Source: Mesorhizobium sp. (GTDB taxonomy: Bacteria > Pseudomonadota > Alphaproteobacteria > Rhizobiales > Rhizobiaceae). From it: 64,000 nucleotides of DNA. The stretch lies in NCBI GenBank assembly GCA_004963905.1, contig SUGL01000001.1, forward strand, positions 310,001-374,000, read 5' to 3'. Every line of letters begins with the position of its first letter. Position 1 is the stretch's first letter. Made by a program: the position numbers and the translations under genes. Below, piece after piece: positions 1-8,064 of this stretch. The notes beneath the pieces were generated by a model. The model ran no database searches and was not told the origin of the DNA. It saw nothing but the letters and a program-made list of their open reading frames with translations.

Positions 1-630
1 GACATAGTTGCCGGCGGCGATCGGCAGGATGCCGACCGTGCCTTCGATCGGCGCCACGATCGAGCGGCGCTCGAGCGCGAGCTCGGCATCGCGCAATGCC
101 AGCTTGGCATTGGCGAGCGCCACCTCGGCGTCGGCAACGGCCACCGGCGTGGCGGCATTGGAAGCCCGCAGCGACTTCACCCGGTCGAGTTTGGATTGAG
201 CATCTTCAATCGCCACCTCGGCGCGATCGCGTGCAATGACCTCGGTTTCGGAGTCGAGCCTTGCGATGACGTCGCCCTTTTCGACATGGGTGCCGGACCG
301 GACCAGCAGTTCGGTGAGGCGGCCGGAAGAGTACGGGTTGACGGTGACGGTCGCGTTGGCGCGGCCGGTGCCGACCGCCTGCAGCCTGTCGTTGATGGTG
401 GCGGTGCCGGCCGGCGAGGCGACGATCGTCACGGCCTGGCCCGCGCGGTTGCGTCCGGACCGGGCAGAGCCGGTCGGAGCGCTGTCCGTGGCGACAGGTG
501 TCGCGGCGATAGCCCAGTCCATGCCCCAGCGCGCCAATATCTCAGGCGCGCCGGGATAAAAACGCGCCCAGCCGGCCGCGGCGGCGGCCACGATCACAAG
601 CGCAACAACAACCTGTTTCCAGCTCGACAT
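1..630 (-). CDS. HlyD/RND-type periplasmic adaptor subunit, C-terminus cut by window edge
   Basis: Translating the minus strand from ATG at 630 gives 210 uninterrupted codons to the window edge. Residues 1-25 are a membrane anchor or uncleaved signal segment (SSWKQVVVALVIVAAAAAG). A lipoyl-like half follows (VNPYSSGRLTELLVRSGTHV, then KGDVIARLD), then an alanine-rich alpha-hairpin (about residues 135-185) and the return lipoyl strand (APIEGTVGILPI). This order is that of membrane-fusion adaptors linking an inner-membrane RND pump to an outer-membrane channel. The pump gene is expected beyond the left edge. The substrate cannot be judged. Confidence 0.88.
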   Translation of the reverse strand, partial: MSSWKQVVVALVIVAAAAAGWARFYPGAPEILARWGMDWAIAATPVATDSAPTGSARSGRNRAGQAVTIVASPAGTATINDRLQAVGTGRANATVTVNPYSSGRLTELLVRSGTHVEKGDVIARLDSETEVIARDRAEVAIEDAQSKLDRVKSLRASNAATPVAVADAEVALANAKLALRDAELALERRSIVAPIEGTVGILPIAAGNYV

Positions 631-852
631 CGACACTCCAGCGGCAGGATTCGTCTGCCGGTTCCAGACGGAAGCAGGCAAAGCGACGATACGGGCTGGG
701 GGCGAAAACCGGCCACGCCACACCCCGATATCAGCGGTTTATGGCAATTATCACGCAATCGTGCACATTAAATCTCGGTAACGTGACGCCGGGCCGCGCC
801 CAGAATTCCGGTACCGAGCGGAGAACCGCTACATACTTTTCCCGGAATCGCC
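631..852. other. Intergenic region between two minus-strand genes
   Basis: 222 bases between the RpiR stop and the adaptor start. It should carry the adaptor promoter on the minus strand. I see no convincing hairpin, tRNA or small ORF. Confidence 0.4.
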
Positions 853-1683
853 TTAGCGCAGGCTTTCCAGGTCGCGGATGCGCTTGGCGCCGGCGGCTTC
901 GAGCTGTCTCGTGACGGCGCCGATCAGCGTTTCGGCGACGACGAAGAGCGCGGCCGACGAATCCCAGGCCGACGGCACGGCGGTACGCCCGGCAATCACA
1001 TGGCGGGCGAAGCGGGCGATCGGCGACAGCCACTGGTCGGTGAAAAGCACGATCTGCACGCCGCGCTGGTGCGCCTTCTCGGCAAAGCGGACGAGGCTTT
1101 CCTGGTAACGCCTGATGTCGAAGATCACCAGCACGTCGCGCTTGCCCATGTCGATCAGCCGGTCGCGCCAGATGCTCTCCTGGCCGGCGAGGTGGTAGAC
1201 ATCCGGCTGGATGATGGCGAGGTGGGCGGCCATGTAGCGCGCCAGCGGGTCGGTGAAGCGGCCGCCGATCAGGAAGGTCTTGCCGCGCCGCTCGGCAAGC
1301 CTTGTGGCGATGTCGGCGAGTTGCCTGTCGGAGAGGTGTCGGAATGTCTCGCGCATGTTTTCCAGCGTCGCCTCCAGCATCGGCGAAACGGCGCCGCCGG
1401 CGGCGGGCGAGGCCGGATTGAGCGTGCGCGAGGCAGGCGACTGCAGCTGCGCGGCAAGTTCATCCTGCAGCGCCGACTGGAATTCGGGATAGTTCTGAAA
1501 ACCCAGTCTCGCGACGAAACGTAGGATCGTCGGCGAAGATACGCCGGCCGCGGCCGAGAACTCGGCGACCGTCTTCAGCCCGGTCAGCGGATAGTTGGCG
1601 ATCAGCGTCTGCGCAGCGCGGCGCTCGCCGGCCGGCATCGTGCCGATGCGGTCCGAGATCAATTCGGCAATGCTGGAGATCAT
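853..1683 (-). CDS. MurR/RpiR-family transcriptional regulator
   Basis: 276 residues. The N-terminal HTH_6 domain (about 1-77) has the family helix-turn-helix around TVAEFSAAAGVSSPTILRFV. The C-terminal SIS sugar-phosphate-binding domain spans about 120-260 (FLIGGRFTDPLARYMA; VLVIFDIRRYQESLV). I chose ATG 1683 because a GGGGGAAAA stretch precedes it; a TTG at 1740 would add 19 residues. It is divergent from the amidohydrolase-permease-ligase operon and is the obvious candidate regulator. Family members sense phosphosugars or other small ligands; the effector here is unknown. Confidence 0.9.
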   Translation of the reverse strand: MISSIAELISDRIGTMPAGERRAAQTLIANYPLTGLKTVAEFSAAAGVSSPTILRFVARLGFQNYPEFQSALQDELAAQLQSPASRTLNPASPAAGGAVSPMLEATLENMRETFRHLSDRQLADIATRLAERRGKTFLIGGRFTDPLARYMAAHLAIIQPDVYHLAGQESIWRDRLIDMGKRDVLVIFDIRRYQESLVRFAEKAHQRGVQIVLFTDQWLSPIARFARHVIAGRTAVPSAWDSSAALFVVAETLIGAVTRQLEAAGAKRIRDLESLR

Positions 1684-1829
1684 GGTTTTCCCCCGCCCGT
1701 TGACCTCGTCGACGCCGTTTTCGGAATTGGCGTTTGACAAAGTCGGGCAAAGTGTATGAAATCATCCACAGGGACGCAATGAGGCAAAATACGTAACATA
1801 CGATACAGCGCTCCCAAGGGGACGGCAGT

Positions 1830-2648
1830 ATGGAGAAAGCACGGCCCGCCAGCCTTGCATCGTTGGAGACCGTAAGGGTGACCAACCCCGGCGGTTCCAG
1901 TCCCTTCATCTTCACCTGCGACCACGCCTCGAACTTCCTGCCCTCCGAATTCGGCACGCTCGGCCTGCCCGTCGAGGACCTCTCCCGCCACATCGCCTGG
2001 GATCCCGGCGCGCTGCCCGTCGCCGGCCGCATGGCCGAGGCGCTCGATGCCACACTGGTCGAGACCTGCGTGTCGCGCCTCGTCATCGACTGCAACCGGC
2101 CGCTCGACGCGCCGGACCTCGTGCCGCCGGTCAGCGAAACGACGGCTATCCCGGGCAATACCGGTCTTTCCGAAAAGCAGCGCGCCGCGCGGGTCGACCT
2201 GGCGTGGCGTCCGTTCCATGACACGGTTGCACAAATCATCGAGCGACGGCTGGCGCGCGGCCAGGAGACGCGCCTGGTGTCGGTGCACTCCTTCACGCCG
2301 GTCTACAAGGGCAGAAGCCGGCCTTGGCATATCGGCATCATCCATGATGACGACCGCAGGCTGGCGGCGCCGCTGATATCGGCGCTCAAGCGGCTCTCCG
2401 GCGTCACCGTCGGCGTCAACGAACCTTATTCGCCGGCCGACCGCGTCTATTTCACGCTGGAACGGCACGCGCGCTCGCGCGGCCTAGCCTGCGCGATGAT
2501 CGAAATCCGCAACGACGAGATCTCCGGCGAGACCGGGCAGCGGAAATGGGCGGATCTGCTCACAGGCATATTTTCGAATCTGGAGCCCGAGGAGGCCAGG
2601 GGCTCCCGACAACGCGTAATGGGAAAGTCAGTACAGTCGGCCAGCTAA
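1830..2648 (+). CDS. N-formylglutamate amidohydrolase family protein
   Basis: 272 residues of the N-formylglutamate amidohydrolase (FGase) fold. Family motifs are visible: FTCDHASNFLP near residue 28 and VSVHSFTPVYKG near 150, supplying likely metal-binding Asp, His and Glu residues. Classical members hydrolyse N-formyl-L-glutamate in histidine breakdown, but no hut genes are near. It is first in an operon with an amine permease and a glutamine-synthetase-like ligase, 21 bases before the permease, so its substrate may be another N-substituted glutamate. A second, different FGase lies at 38247. Confidence 0.85.
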   Translation: MEKARPASLASLETVRVTNPGGSSPFIFTCDHASNFLPSEFGTLGLPVEDLSRHIAWDPGALPVAGRMAEALDATLVETCVSRLVIDCNRPLDAPDLVPPVSETTAIPGNTGLSEKQRAARVDLAWRPFHDTVAQIIERRLARGQETRLVSVHSFTPVYKGRSRPWHIGIIHDDDRRLAAPLISALKRLSGVTVGVNEPYSPADRVYFTLERHARSRGLACAMIEIRNDEISGETGQRKWADLLTGIFSNLEPEEARGSRQRVMGKSVQSAS

Positions 2649-2669
2649 GAACCAACAGGGGACTTCCAA

Positions 2670-4226
2670 ATGACAACAAACGACTATACCGAAGTCGATA
2701 AGGCGGAGGACATAAAGGTCCTCCACAGCATGGGCTATGCCCAGGAACTGGAGCGGCGTCTCAGCCGCTTCTCGAATTTCGCGGTTTCCTTCTCGATCAT
2801 CTGCATCCTGTCCGGCGGCATCAATTCGCTGGCGCAGGCAACGTCGGGCGCCGGCGGCATCGGTGTCGGCATCGGCTGGCTGGTCGGCTGCTTCATCTCG
2901 CTCACCTTCGCGGTCGCCATGTCGCAGATCAGCTCGGCCTATCCGACGGCCGGCGGCCTCTATCACTGGGGCTCGATCCTCGGCAATCGCGGCACCGGCT
3001 GGGTGACGGCCTGGCTCAACCTGCTCGGCCTGATCACCGTGCTCGGCGCCATCAATGTCGGCACCTGGACCTTCTTCCTCGGCGCCTTCGGACCTGCGCT
3101 CGGGATCGAGGGCACGCTGACCAACCAGATGATCTTCCTGGTCATCATCACCGGTGCGCAGGCCCTGATCAATCACCTCGGCATCAAGCTGACGGCGAAG
3201 CTCACCGACTTCTCAGGCTACCTCATCTTCTTCGGCTCGATCCTGATCGCGGTGGTCTGCCTGCTCTCCGCCGAGACCTGGGACTTCAGCCGCCTCTTCA
3301 CCTTCCACAACTACTCGGGTGACGCCGGCGGTGGTGTGTGGCCGCAGGTGTCGAACGCCTGGGTGTTCGCGCTCGGCCTGCTGCTGCCGATCTATACCAT
3401 TACCGGCTACGATGCTTCCGCGCATACGTCGGAGGAAACCATCAAGGCGGCGTCTTCCGTGCCGCGCGCCATGGTGATGTCGGTCATCTGGTCGGCGCTG
3501 TTCGGCTACCTGTTCCTGGCCGCGTTCATCCTGATGATCCCGAACATGGACGATGCCGCCAAGCAGGGCTGGAACGTGTTCTTCTGGGCCTTCGACCAGC
3601 GCGTCGGCACCGGCGTCAAGGAGTTCGTCTACCTTGTCGTGTTCCTTGCGCAGCTCCTGTGCGGTCTAGCCACCGTCACCTCGGCCTCGCGCATGATCTT
3701 CGCCTTCTCGCGTGACGGCGGCCTGCCGGGCTCGGCGGCGCTTTCCAAGGTCAGCCCGGCCCATCGCACGCCGGTGGCCGCGATCTGGACGGCTTCGGTC
3801 CTGTCGGTGCTGTTCGTATGGGGCTCGTCGGTGGTTTCGGTCGCCGGCACCTCGGCCTATACCATCGTGGTGTCCTGCACCGTGATCTTCCTGTTCCTCT
3901 CCTTCATCGTGCCGATCGTGCTCGGCATGATGGCCTGGGGAACGCCGAAATGGGACAAGATGGGGCCGTGGAACATGGGGCGCGGCATCTTCATGCTGTT
4001 CGCCTTCCTGTCGATCGTGTCGATGATCCTGATCTTCGTCATCGGCATCCAGCCGCCGAACGACTGGGCGCTCTACATCACCGTCGGCTTCTTCATCCTG
4101 ACGGCGATCGTGTGGTTCGCCTTCGAGCGTAACCGCTTCCAGGGTCCGCCGCTGGGCGACATCATCGCGGCCCGCCAGGCAGCGATCAAGGCGGCGGAGC
4201 AGGCGGTCGGCGAAACCGGCCACTGA
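2670..4226 (+). CDS. APC-superfamily amino acid/amine permease
   Basis: 518 residues with about 12 hydrophobic segments. It shows the APC signatures: FSIICILSGGINSL in the first helix, SSAYPTAGGLYHW, and TGYDASAHTSEET in the middle. This resembles GABA, choline-like and polyamine permeases of the amino acid-polyamine-organocation family. The ATG follows GGGGAC at a good distance. It sits between the FGase and the ligase and should import the substrate that the ligase glutamylates. The exact substrate cannot be read from sequence. Confidence 0.92.
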   Translation: MTTNDYTEVDKAEDIKVLHSMGYAQELERRLSRFSNFAVSFSIICILSGGINSLAQATSGAGGIGVGIGWLVGCFISLTFAVAMSQISSAYPTAGGLYHWGSILGNRGTGWVTAWLNLLGLITVLGAINVGTWTFFLGAFGPALGIEGTLTNQMIFLVIITGAQALINHLGIKLTAKLTDFSGYLIFFGSILIAVVCLLSAETWDFSRLFTFHNYSGDAGGGVWPQVSNAWVFALGLLLPIYTITGYDASAHTSEETIKAASSVPRAMVMSVIWSALFGYLFLAAFILMIPNMDDAAKQGWNVFFWAFDQRVGTGVKEFVYLVVFLAQLLCGLATVTSASRMIFAFSRDGGLPGSAALSKVSPAHRTPVAAIWTASVLSVLFVWGSSVVSVAGTSAYTIVVSCTVIFLFLSFIVPIVLGMMAWGTPKWDKMGPWNMGRGIFMLFAFLSIVSMILIFVIGIQPPNDWALYITVGFFILTAIVWFAFERNRFQGPPLGDIIAARQAAIKAAEQAVGETGH

Positions 4227-4240
4227 TATCAGCGTCATGG

Positions 4241-4267
4241 CCATGGCCGGCATCGTGCCGGCCATGG
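4241..4267 (+). other. Intercistronic hairpin between permease and ligase
   Basis: A perfect 12-bp stem (4241-4252 with 4256-4267) closes a 3-base loop in the 81-base gap before the ligase gene. No T-run follows, so it is more likely an RNA-stability or partial-termination element than a full terminator. Confidence 0.6.
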
Positions 4268-4307
4268 TCCCTCCCTTTCAATCGACAAGTGTTGGAGCGC
4301 CAAAGGA

Positions 4308-5678
4308 ATGGTCGGGAATTTCTCGTTCGATCAGTTGAAGGAAGCGGTCTCGAAGGGCGAGATCGACACCGTGCTGGCCTGCATCGTCGACATGCAGGGG
4401 CGGCTGGCGGGAAAGCGCTTCCTGGCCCAGTATTTCGTCGATTCGGCGCATGGCGAGACGCATGGCTGCAACTATCTGCTGGCCTGCGACATCGATATGG
4501 AGCCGGTGCCCGGATACAAGGCGGCGAGCTGGTCGAAGGGCTATGGCGATTTCGTCATGAAGCCCGACCTTTCGACACTGCGGCGTATCCCGTGGCTGGA
4601 AAAGACGGCGCTGGTCATCTGCGACGTGCTCGATCATCACGACCATGAGGACCTCGCTCACTCGCCGCGCGCCATCCTGAAGAAGCAGGTCAAACGGCTC
4701 AAGGAGCGCGGCTATATCGGCTATTTCGCCTCCGAACTCGAATTCTACCTGTTCAGCGAGACCTACGATTCGGCCCGCAAGAAGCACTGGCAGGGCCTCG
4801 ATTCCGCCTCGCCCTATATCGGCGACTACCAGATCGGCGTCACCACCAAGGAAGAGGGCGTGATGCGCCGGCTGCGCAACGAGATGGAGGCGGCCGGCAT
4901 CCCGATCGAGAATTCCAAGGGCGAGTGGGGCCCGGGCCAGGAAGAGATCAATGTGCGCTATGCCGAGGCGCTCGAGATGGCCGACCGCCACGTCATCCTG
5001 AAGAACGGCGCCAAGGAGATCGCCGATTCCGAAGGCAAGGCCATCTCCTTCATGGCCAAGTACAATTACGGACTGGCCGGCAATTCCAGCCACATCCACA
5101 ATTCGCTGTGGAGCGCCGACGGCAAGACGCCGCTGTTCTTCGATAAAAATGCGGAGTGGACGCTGTCGAGCCTCGGCCAGCAATGGGCGGCCGGCCAGCT
5201 CAAATACGCCAAGGAGTTCACCTGGTTCCTTGCGCCCTACATCAACTCCTACAAGCGCTTCCAGGCCGGCACCTTCGCGCCGACCAAGATCATGTGGAGC
5301 GAGGACAACCGCACCGCGGGCTTCCGCCTCTGCGGCGAGGGCACCAAGGGCATCCGCATGGAGTGCCGCATCGGCGGCGCAGACCTCAATCCCTATCTCG
5401 CCTTCGCGGCGCTGATCGCGTCCGGCCTTGCCGGCATCGACGAGAAGCTGGAACTGCAGAAGCCGTTCGTCGGCGATGCCTATCAGGCCTCGCAGCTGCC
5501 CGAAATCCCGAAGACGCTGCGCGACGCCACCGAGACGCTGGCGACCTCCACGATGCTGAAGCAGGCCTTCGGCGAGGATGTGGTCGAGCACTACGTGCAC
5601 ACCGCCCGCTGGGAGCAGTTCGAATACGACCGCCGTATCACGGATTGGGAACTGCATAGAGGGTTTGAGCGGTACTAA
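4308..5678 (+). CDS. Glutamine synthetase family ligase (gamma-glutamyl-amide synthetase-like)
   Basis: 456 residues. The N-terminal beta-grasp part includes CIVDMQGRLAGKRFL. The catalytic domain carries ELEFYLF (metal-binding Glu), GPGQEEINVRYAEAL and GNSSHIHNSLW, and ends in a GS-type helical tail. It belongs to the glutamine synthetase superfamily branch that includes PuuA, GlnT and other gamma-glutamyl ligases, which join glutamate to an amine using ATP. The surrounding permease, ALDH and alcohol dehydrogenase argue for catabolic glutamylation rather than bulk ammonia assimilation. RBS AAAGGA immediately precedes the ATG. Confidence 0.85.
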   Translation: MVGNFSFDQLKEAVSKGEIDTVLACIVDMQGRLAGKRFLAQYFVDSAHGETHGCNYLLACDIDMEPVPGYKAASWSKGYGDFVMKPDLSTLRRIPWLEKTALVICDVLDHHDHEDLAHSPRAILKKQVKRLKERGYIGYFASELEFYLFSETYDSARKKHWQGLDSASPYIGDYQIGVTTKEEGVMRRLRNEMEAAGIPIENSKGEWGPGQEEINVRYAEALEMADRHVILKNGAKEIADSEGKAISFMAKYNYGLAGNSSHIHNSLWSADGKTPLFFDKNAEWTLSSLGQQWAAGQLKYAKEFTWFLAPYINSYKRFQAGTFAPTKIMWSEDNRTAGFRLCGEGTKGIRMECRIGGADLNPYLAFAALIASGLAGIDEKLELQKPFVGDAYQASQLPEIPKTLRDATETLATSTMLKQAFGEDVVEHYVHTARWEQFEYDRRITDWELHRGFERY

Positions 5679-5682
5679 GAAG

Positions 5683-5697
5683 ATAGTAATATACTAT
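5683..5697 (+). promoter_or_regulatory. Probable toxin-antitoxin operator
   Basis: An AT-rich inverted repeat with 6-base arms ATAGTA and TACTAT around a 3-base centre lies 42 bases before the antitoxin start and just after the ligase stop. VapBC operons are usually autorepressed through short palindromes at the promoter. This assignment is inferred from position and symmetry. Confidence 0.5.
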
Positions 5698-5739
5698 GGC
5701 CAACTTGACCCAAAATGCCGACCGAACTAAATTCGTCAG

Positions 5740-6216
5740 ATGACCGAAGGAACCAAATATCATCCGCTGTTCGAGCATCTCCTCTTCTCGGGCCAGGGCC
5801 ATATGTCGATGAGCTTCGCCGAGATCGAGCAAGTGATAGGTGGCCGCTTGCCGCCGTCGGCGCGACAGCGCGAGGAATGGTGGGCGAATAGCCCGAGCGG
5901 CCACAGCCAGGCGCGCGCTTGGCTGCGCGCAAATTACAGGGCGTCTCGTATCGATCTCGCGAACGAACGAGTGGACTTCAATCTGGAGGGATGGCCTGAG
6001 GGCTATCGAAGGCCGAATATGGCTACCGCGGACAAGGGCCGTCCGGGAATGGCGGAATCAACGCAGGCAAGCTACGAACATCCGCAGGAAGGGAAGATCT
6101 CACACGCGCCAGAGGATGCGGACCATCCGCTCTTCGGCATATGGACAGGCAAGGTTACGCTTCGCCAAGGGTATGATTACACTAAGCCGGCTTTGGAGCC
6201 GGACGCACTGCCGTGA
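5740..6216 (+). CDS. Putative antitoxin: DUF7662-like domain plus VapB-like C-terminal tail
   Basis: 158 residues. Residues 1-85 (SFAEIEQVIGG, LPPSARQREEWWAN, SQARAWLRANY) match a small domain I recall as DUF7662, of unknown function. A low-complexity linker (about 86-125) leads to a tail at 129-150, containing FGIWTGKVTLRQGYDYTKP. The tail resembles the G-x3-G...D-x-T-x-P toxin-binding end of VapB, Phd and AbrB-type antitoxins. Its stop overlaps the PIN toxin start (GTGA), the usual antitoxin-toxin coupling. I infer that the N-terminal domain replaces the normal DNA-binding or dimerisation domain. Confidence 0.7.
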   Translation: MTEGTKYHPLFEHLLFSGQGHMSMSFAEIEQVIGGRLPPSARQREEWWANSPSGHSQARAWLRANYRASRIDLANERVDFNLEGWPEGYRRPNMATADKGRPGMAESTQASYEHPQEGKISHAPEDADHPLFGIWTGKVTLRQGYDYTKPALEPDALP

Positions 6217-6629
6217 CACACAGGCTGCTGCTCGACACTTGCGCCATCATATGGATAGCGCTGAACGAGCCGATCAGGCCGGAAGCCAAGACGGCGATCA
6301 ATGCGGCCGCCGCTGTTGACGAGAAGATCCGGGTTTCGCCGATTTCAGCCTGGGAATTGGGTCTGCTGACCGCCAAGGGCCGGCTGGCGGCGACAAAGTC
6401 GCCGGCAGCCATTTTCGGCGAAGTGATCGCCACGCCCGGTATCAAGGTCGAGGCTCTTTCGCCGGAGCTGCTGATCGAATCGTCCTTCCTGCCTGGATCG
6501 CTTCACGGCGATCCGGCGGACAGGATACTGATCGCGACAGCGCGGGCGTTCGATTTGACGCTCGTGACGCGCGATCAGTCGATACTTGACTACGCAAGAG
6601 CAGGGCATGTTCGCGCCCTTGCCTGCTGA
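6213..6629 (+). CDS. vapC: VapC-type PIN-domain toxin (ribonuclease)
   Basis: 138 residues forming one PIN domain. The acidic metal-binding positions are present: D8 in LLLDTCAIIW, E48 in SAWEL, D100 and D103 in GDPADRILIATA, and D121 in VTRDQ, so the nuclease looks intact. Chromosomal VapC toxins cut tRNA or rRNA when their antitoxin is lost. The GTG start overlaps the upstream stop by 4 bases. The pair lies inside a catabolic operon, 31 bases before an aldehyde dehydrogenase, which suggests insertion. Confidence 0.9.
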   Translation: MTHRLLLDTCAIIWIALNEPIRPEAKTAINAAAAVDEKIRVSPISAWELGLLTAKGRLAATKSPAAIFGEVIATPGIKVEALSPELLIESSFLPGSLHGDPADRILIATARAFDLTLVTRDQSILDYARAGHVRALAC

Positions 6630-6660
6630 TGCTTACCTTTCGATAGCTGGAGACGTCTAA

Positions 6661-8046
6661 TTGGAAATCGTAAAACTCAAATCCCCCATCGACGGCTCGA
6701 TCTATGCCGAGCGGCCGGTCGCGAGCGACCAGGCGATCAACGCGGCGGTCGAGCGCGCCAAGGCGGCGCAGGAGAAATGGGCCGAGACGCCGATCGTCGA
6801 GCGCGGCAAATACATGCTGGCAATGCTGGAAGCGCTGGTCGGCATGAGCGACGAGATCGTGCCGGAGATCGCCTGGCAGATGGGGCGGCCGGTGCGCTAT
6901 GGCGGCGAGTTCGGCGGCGTCAAGGAACGCACCAACTACATGGTCGAGATCGCTGAAGCTGCGCTGAAGCCGGTCATGGCCTCCAATCCGAAGGAGGGCT
7001 TCCGCCGCTATGTGAAGAAGGTGCCGCTCGGCGTCGTGCTGGTGATCGCGCCCTGGAACTATCCCTATCTCACAGCGGTCAACACCATCGTACCCGCGCT
7101 GATGGCCGGCAGCGCCGTGATCTTGAAGCACGCGGCGCAGACGCTGCTGGTCGGCGAGCGCTTCAGCCAAGCCTTCGACAAGGCGGGCCTGCCCAAGGGC
7201 CTGTTCCAGAACCTGGTCATGAACCACGGCCAGACGGAGAAGCTGCTCGGCTCTGGCAAGATCGACCATGTCAATTTCACCGGTTCGGTCGCCGGCGGCC
7301 GCGCCATCGAGAAGGCGGCGGCCGGCACCTTCATGACTCTCGGCCTCGAGCTCGGCGGCAAGGACCCCGCCTATGTGCTGCCCGACGCCAAGCTGGACCA
7401 TGCTGTCGCCAACCTGGTCGACGGCGCCTTCTACAATTCCGGCCAGTGCTGCTGCGGCATCGAGCGCGTCTATGTGCATGAGAGGGTCTATGACGAGTTC
7501 GTCGAAGGCTTCATCGCCGAGACGAAGAACTATGTCGTCGGCAATCCGCTTGAGCAGGCGACGACCATGGGGCCGATGGCGCAGGCGCGCTTCGCCGATC
7601 TGATCCGCGAGCAGAAGGCCGAGGCGCTGCGCAAGGGCGCCACCGCGCACATCAACATGAAGGTCGAGAACGACAGGCCGGGCTCGCCCTATCTGGCGCC
7701 GGAAGTGCTGACCAATGTCGACCACCAGATGAGCGTCATGCGCGAGGAAAGTTTTGGGCCGATCGTCGGCATCATGAAGGTGCGCAACGACGAAGAGGCG
7801 ATCGCGCTGATGAACGACAGCCCCTACGGGCTGACGGCCTCGATCTGGACGCGCGACACCGAGCGCGCGGTGGCGGTCGGAGACCGCGTCGAGACCGGCA
7901 CCGTGTTCATGAACCGCTGCGACTATCTCGATCCGGCGCTGGTCTGGACCGGCGTCAAGGACACCGGCAAGGGCGCCGCGCTCTCGGCCATCGGCTACGA
8001 CAACCTGACCCGCCCGAAATCCTACCACCTGCGCGAAGCGATCTGA
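6661..8046 (+). CDS. NAD(P)-dependent aldehyde dehydrogenase
   Basis: 461 residues, ALDH superfamily. The nucleotide-binding region has APWNYPYL near 130; the general base is E230 in LELGGKD; the catalytic Cys is C264 in SGQCCCG. The start is TTG at 6661 with a weak GGAGA upstream; no ATG fits the family N-terminus. It should oxidise an aldehyde to an acid. Together with the iron alcohol dehydrogenase 18 bases downstream it could turn a terminal alcohol into a carboxylate, fitting an amino-alcohol route. The toxin-antitoxin pair separates it from the ligase. Confidence 0.92.
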   Translation: MEIVKLKSPIDGSIYAERPVASDQAINAAVERAKAAQEKWAETPIVERGKYMLAMLEALVGMSDEIVPEIAWQMGRPVRYGGEFGGVKERTNYMVEIAEAALKPVMASNPKEGFRRYVKKVPLGVVLVIAPWNYPYLTAVNTIVPALMAGSAVILKHAAQTLLVGERFSQAFDKAGLPKGLFQNLVMNHGQTEKLLGSGKIDHVNFTGSVAGGRAIEKAAAGTFMTLGLELGGKDPAYVLPDAKLDHAVANLVDGAFYNSGQCCCGIERVYVHERVYDEFVEGFIAETKNYVVGNPLEQATTMGPMAQARFADLIREQKAEALRKGATAHINMKVENDRPGSPYLAPEVLTNVDHQMSVMREESFGPIVGIMKVRNDEEAIALMNDSPYGLTASIWTRDTERAVAVGDRVETGTVFMNRCDYLDPALVWTGVKDTGKGAALSAIGYDNLTRPKSYHLREAI

Positions 8047-8064
8047 TTTTTCGAAAGACAATCC

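Noticed and set aside
5740..6216. Classical VapB with AbrB or ribbon-helix-helix N-terminus
   Set aside because: The N-terminal 85 residues do not show either DNA-binding pattern; only the tail resembles VapB.
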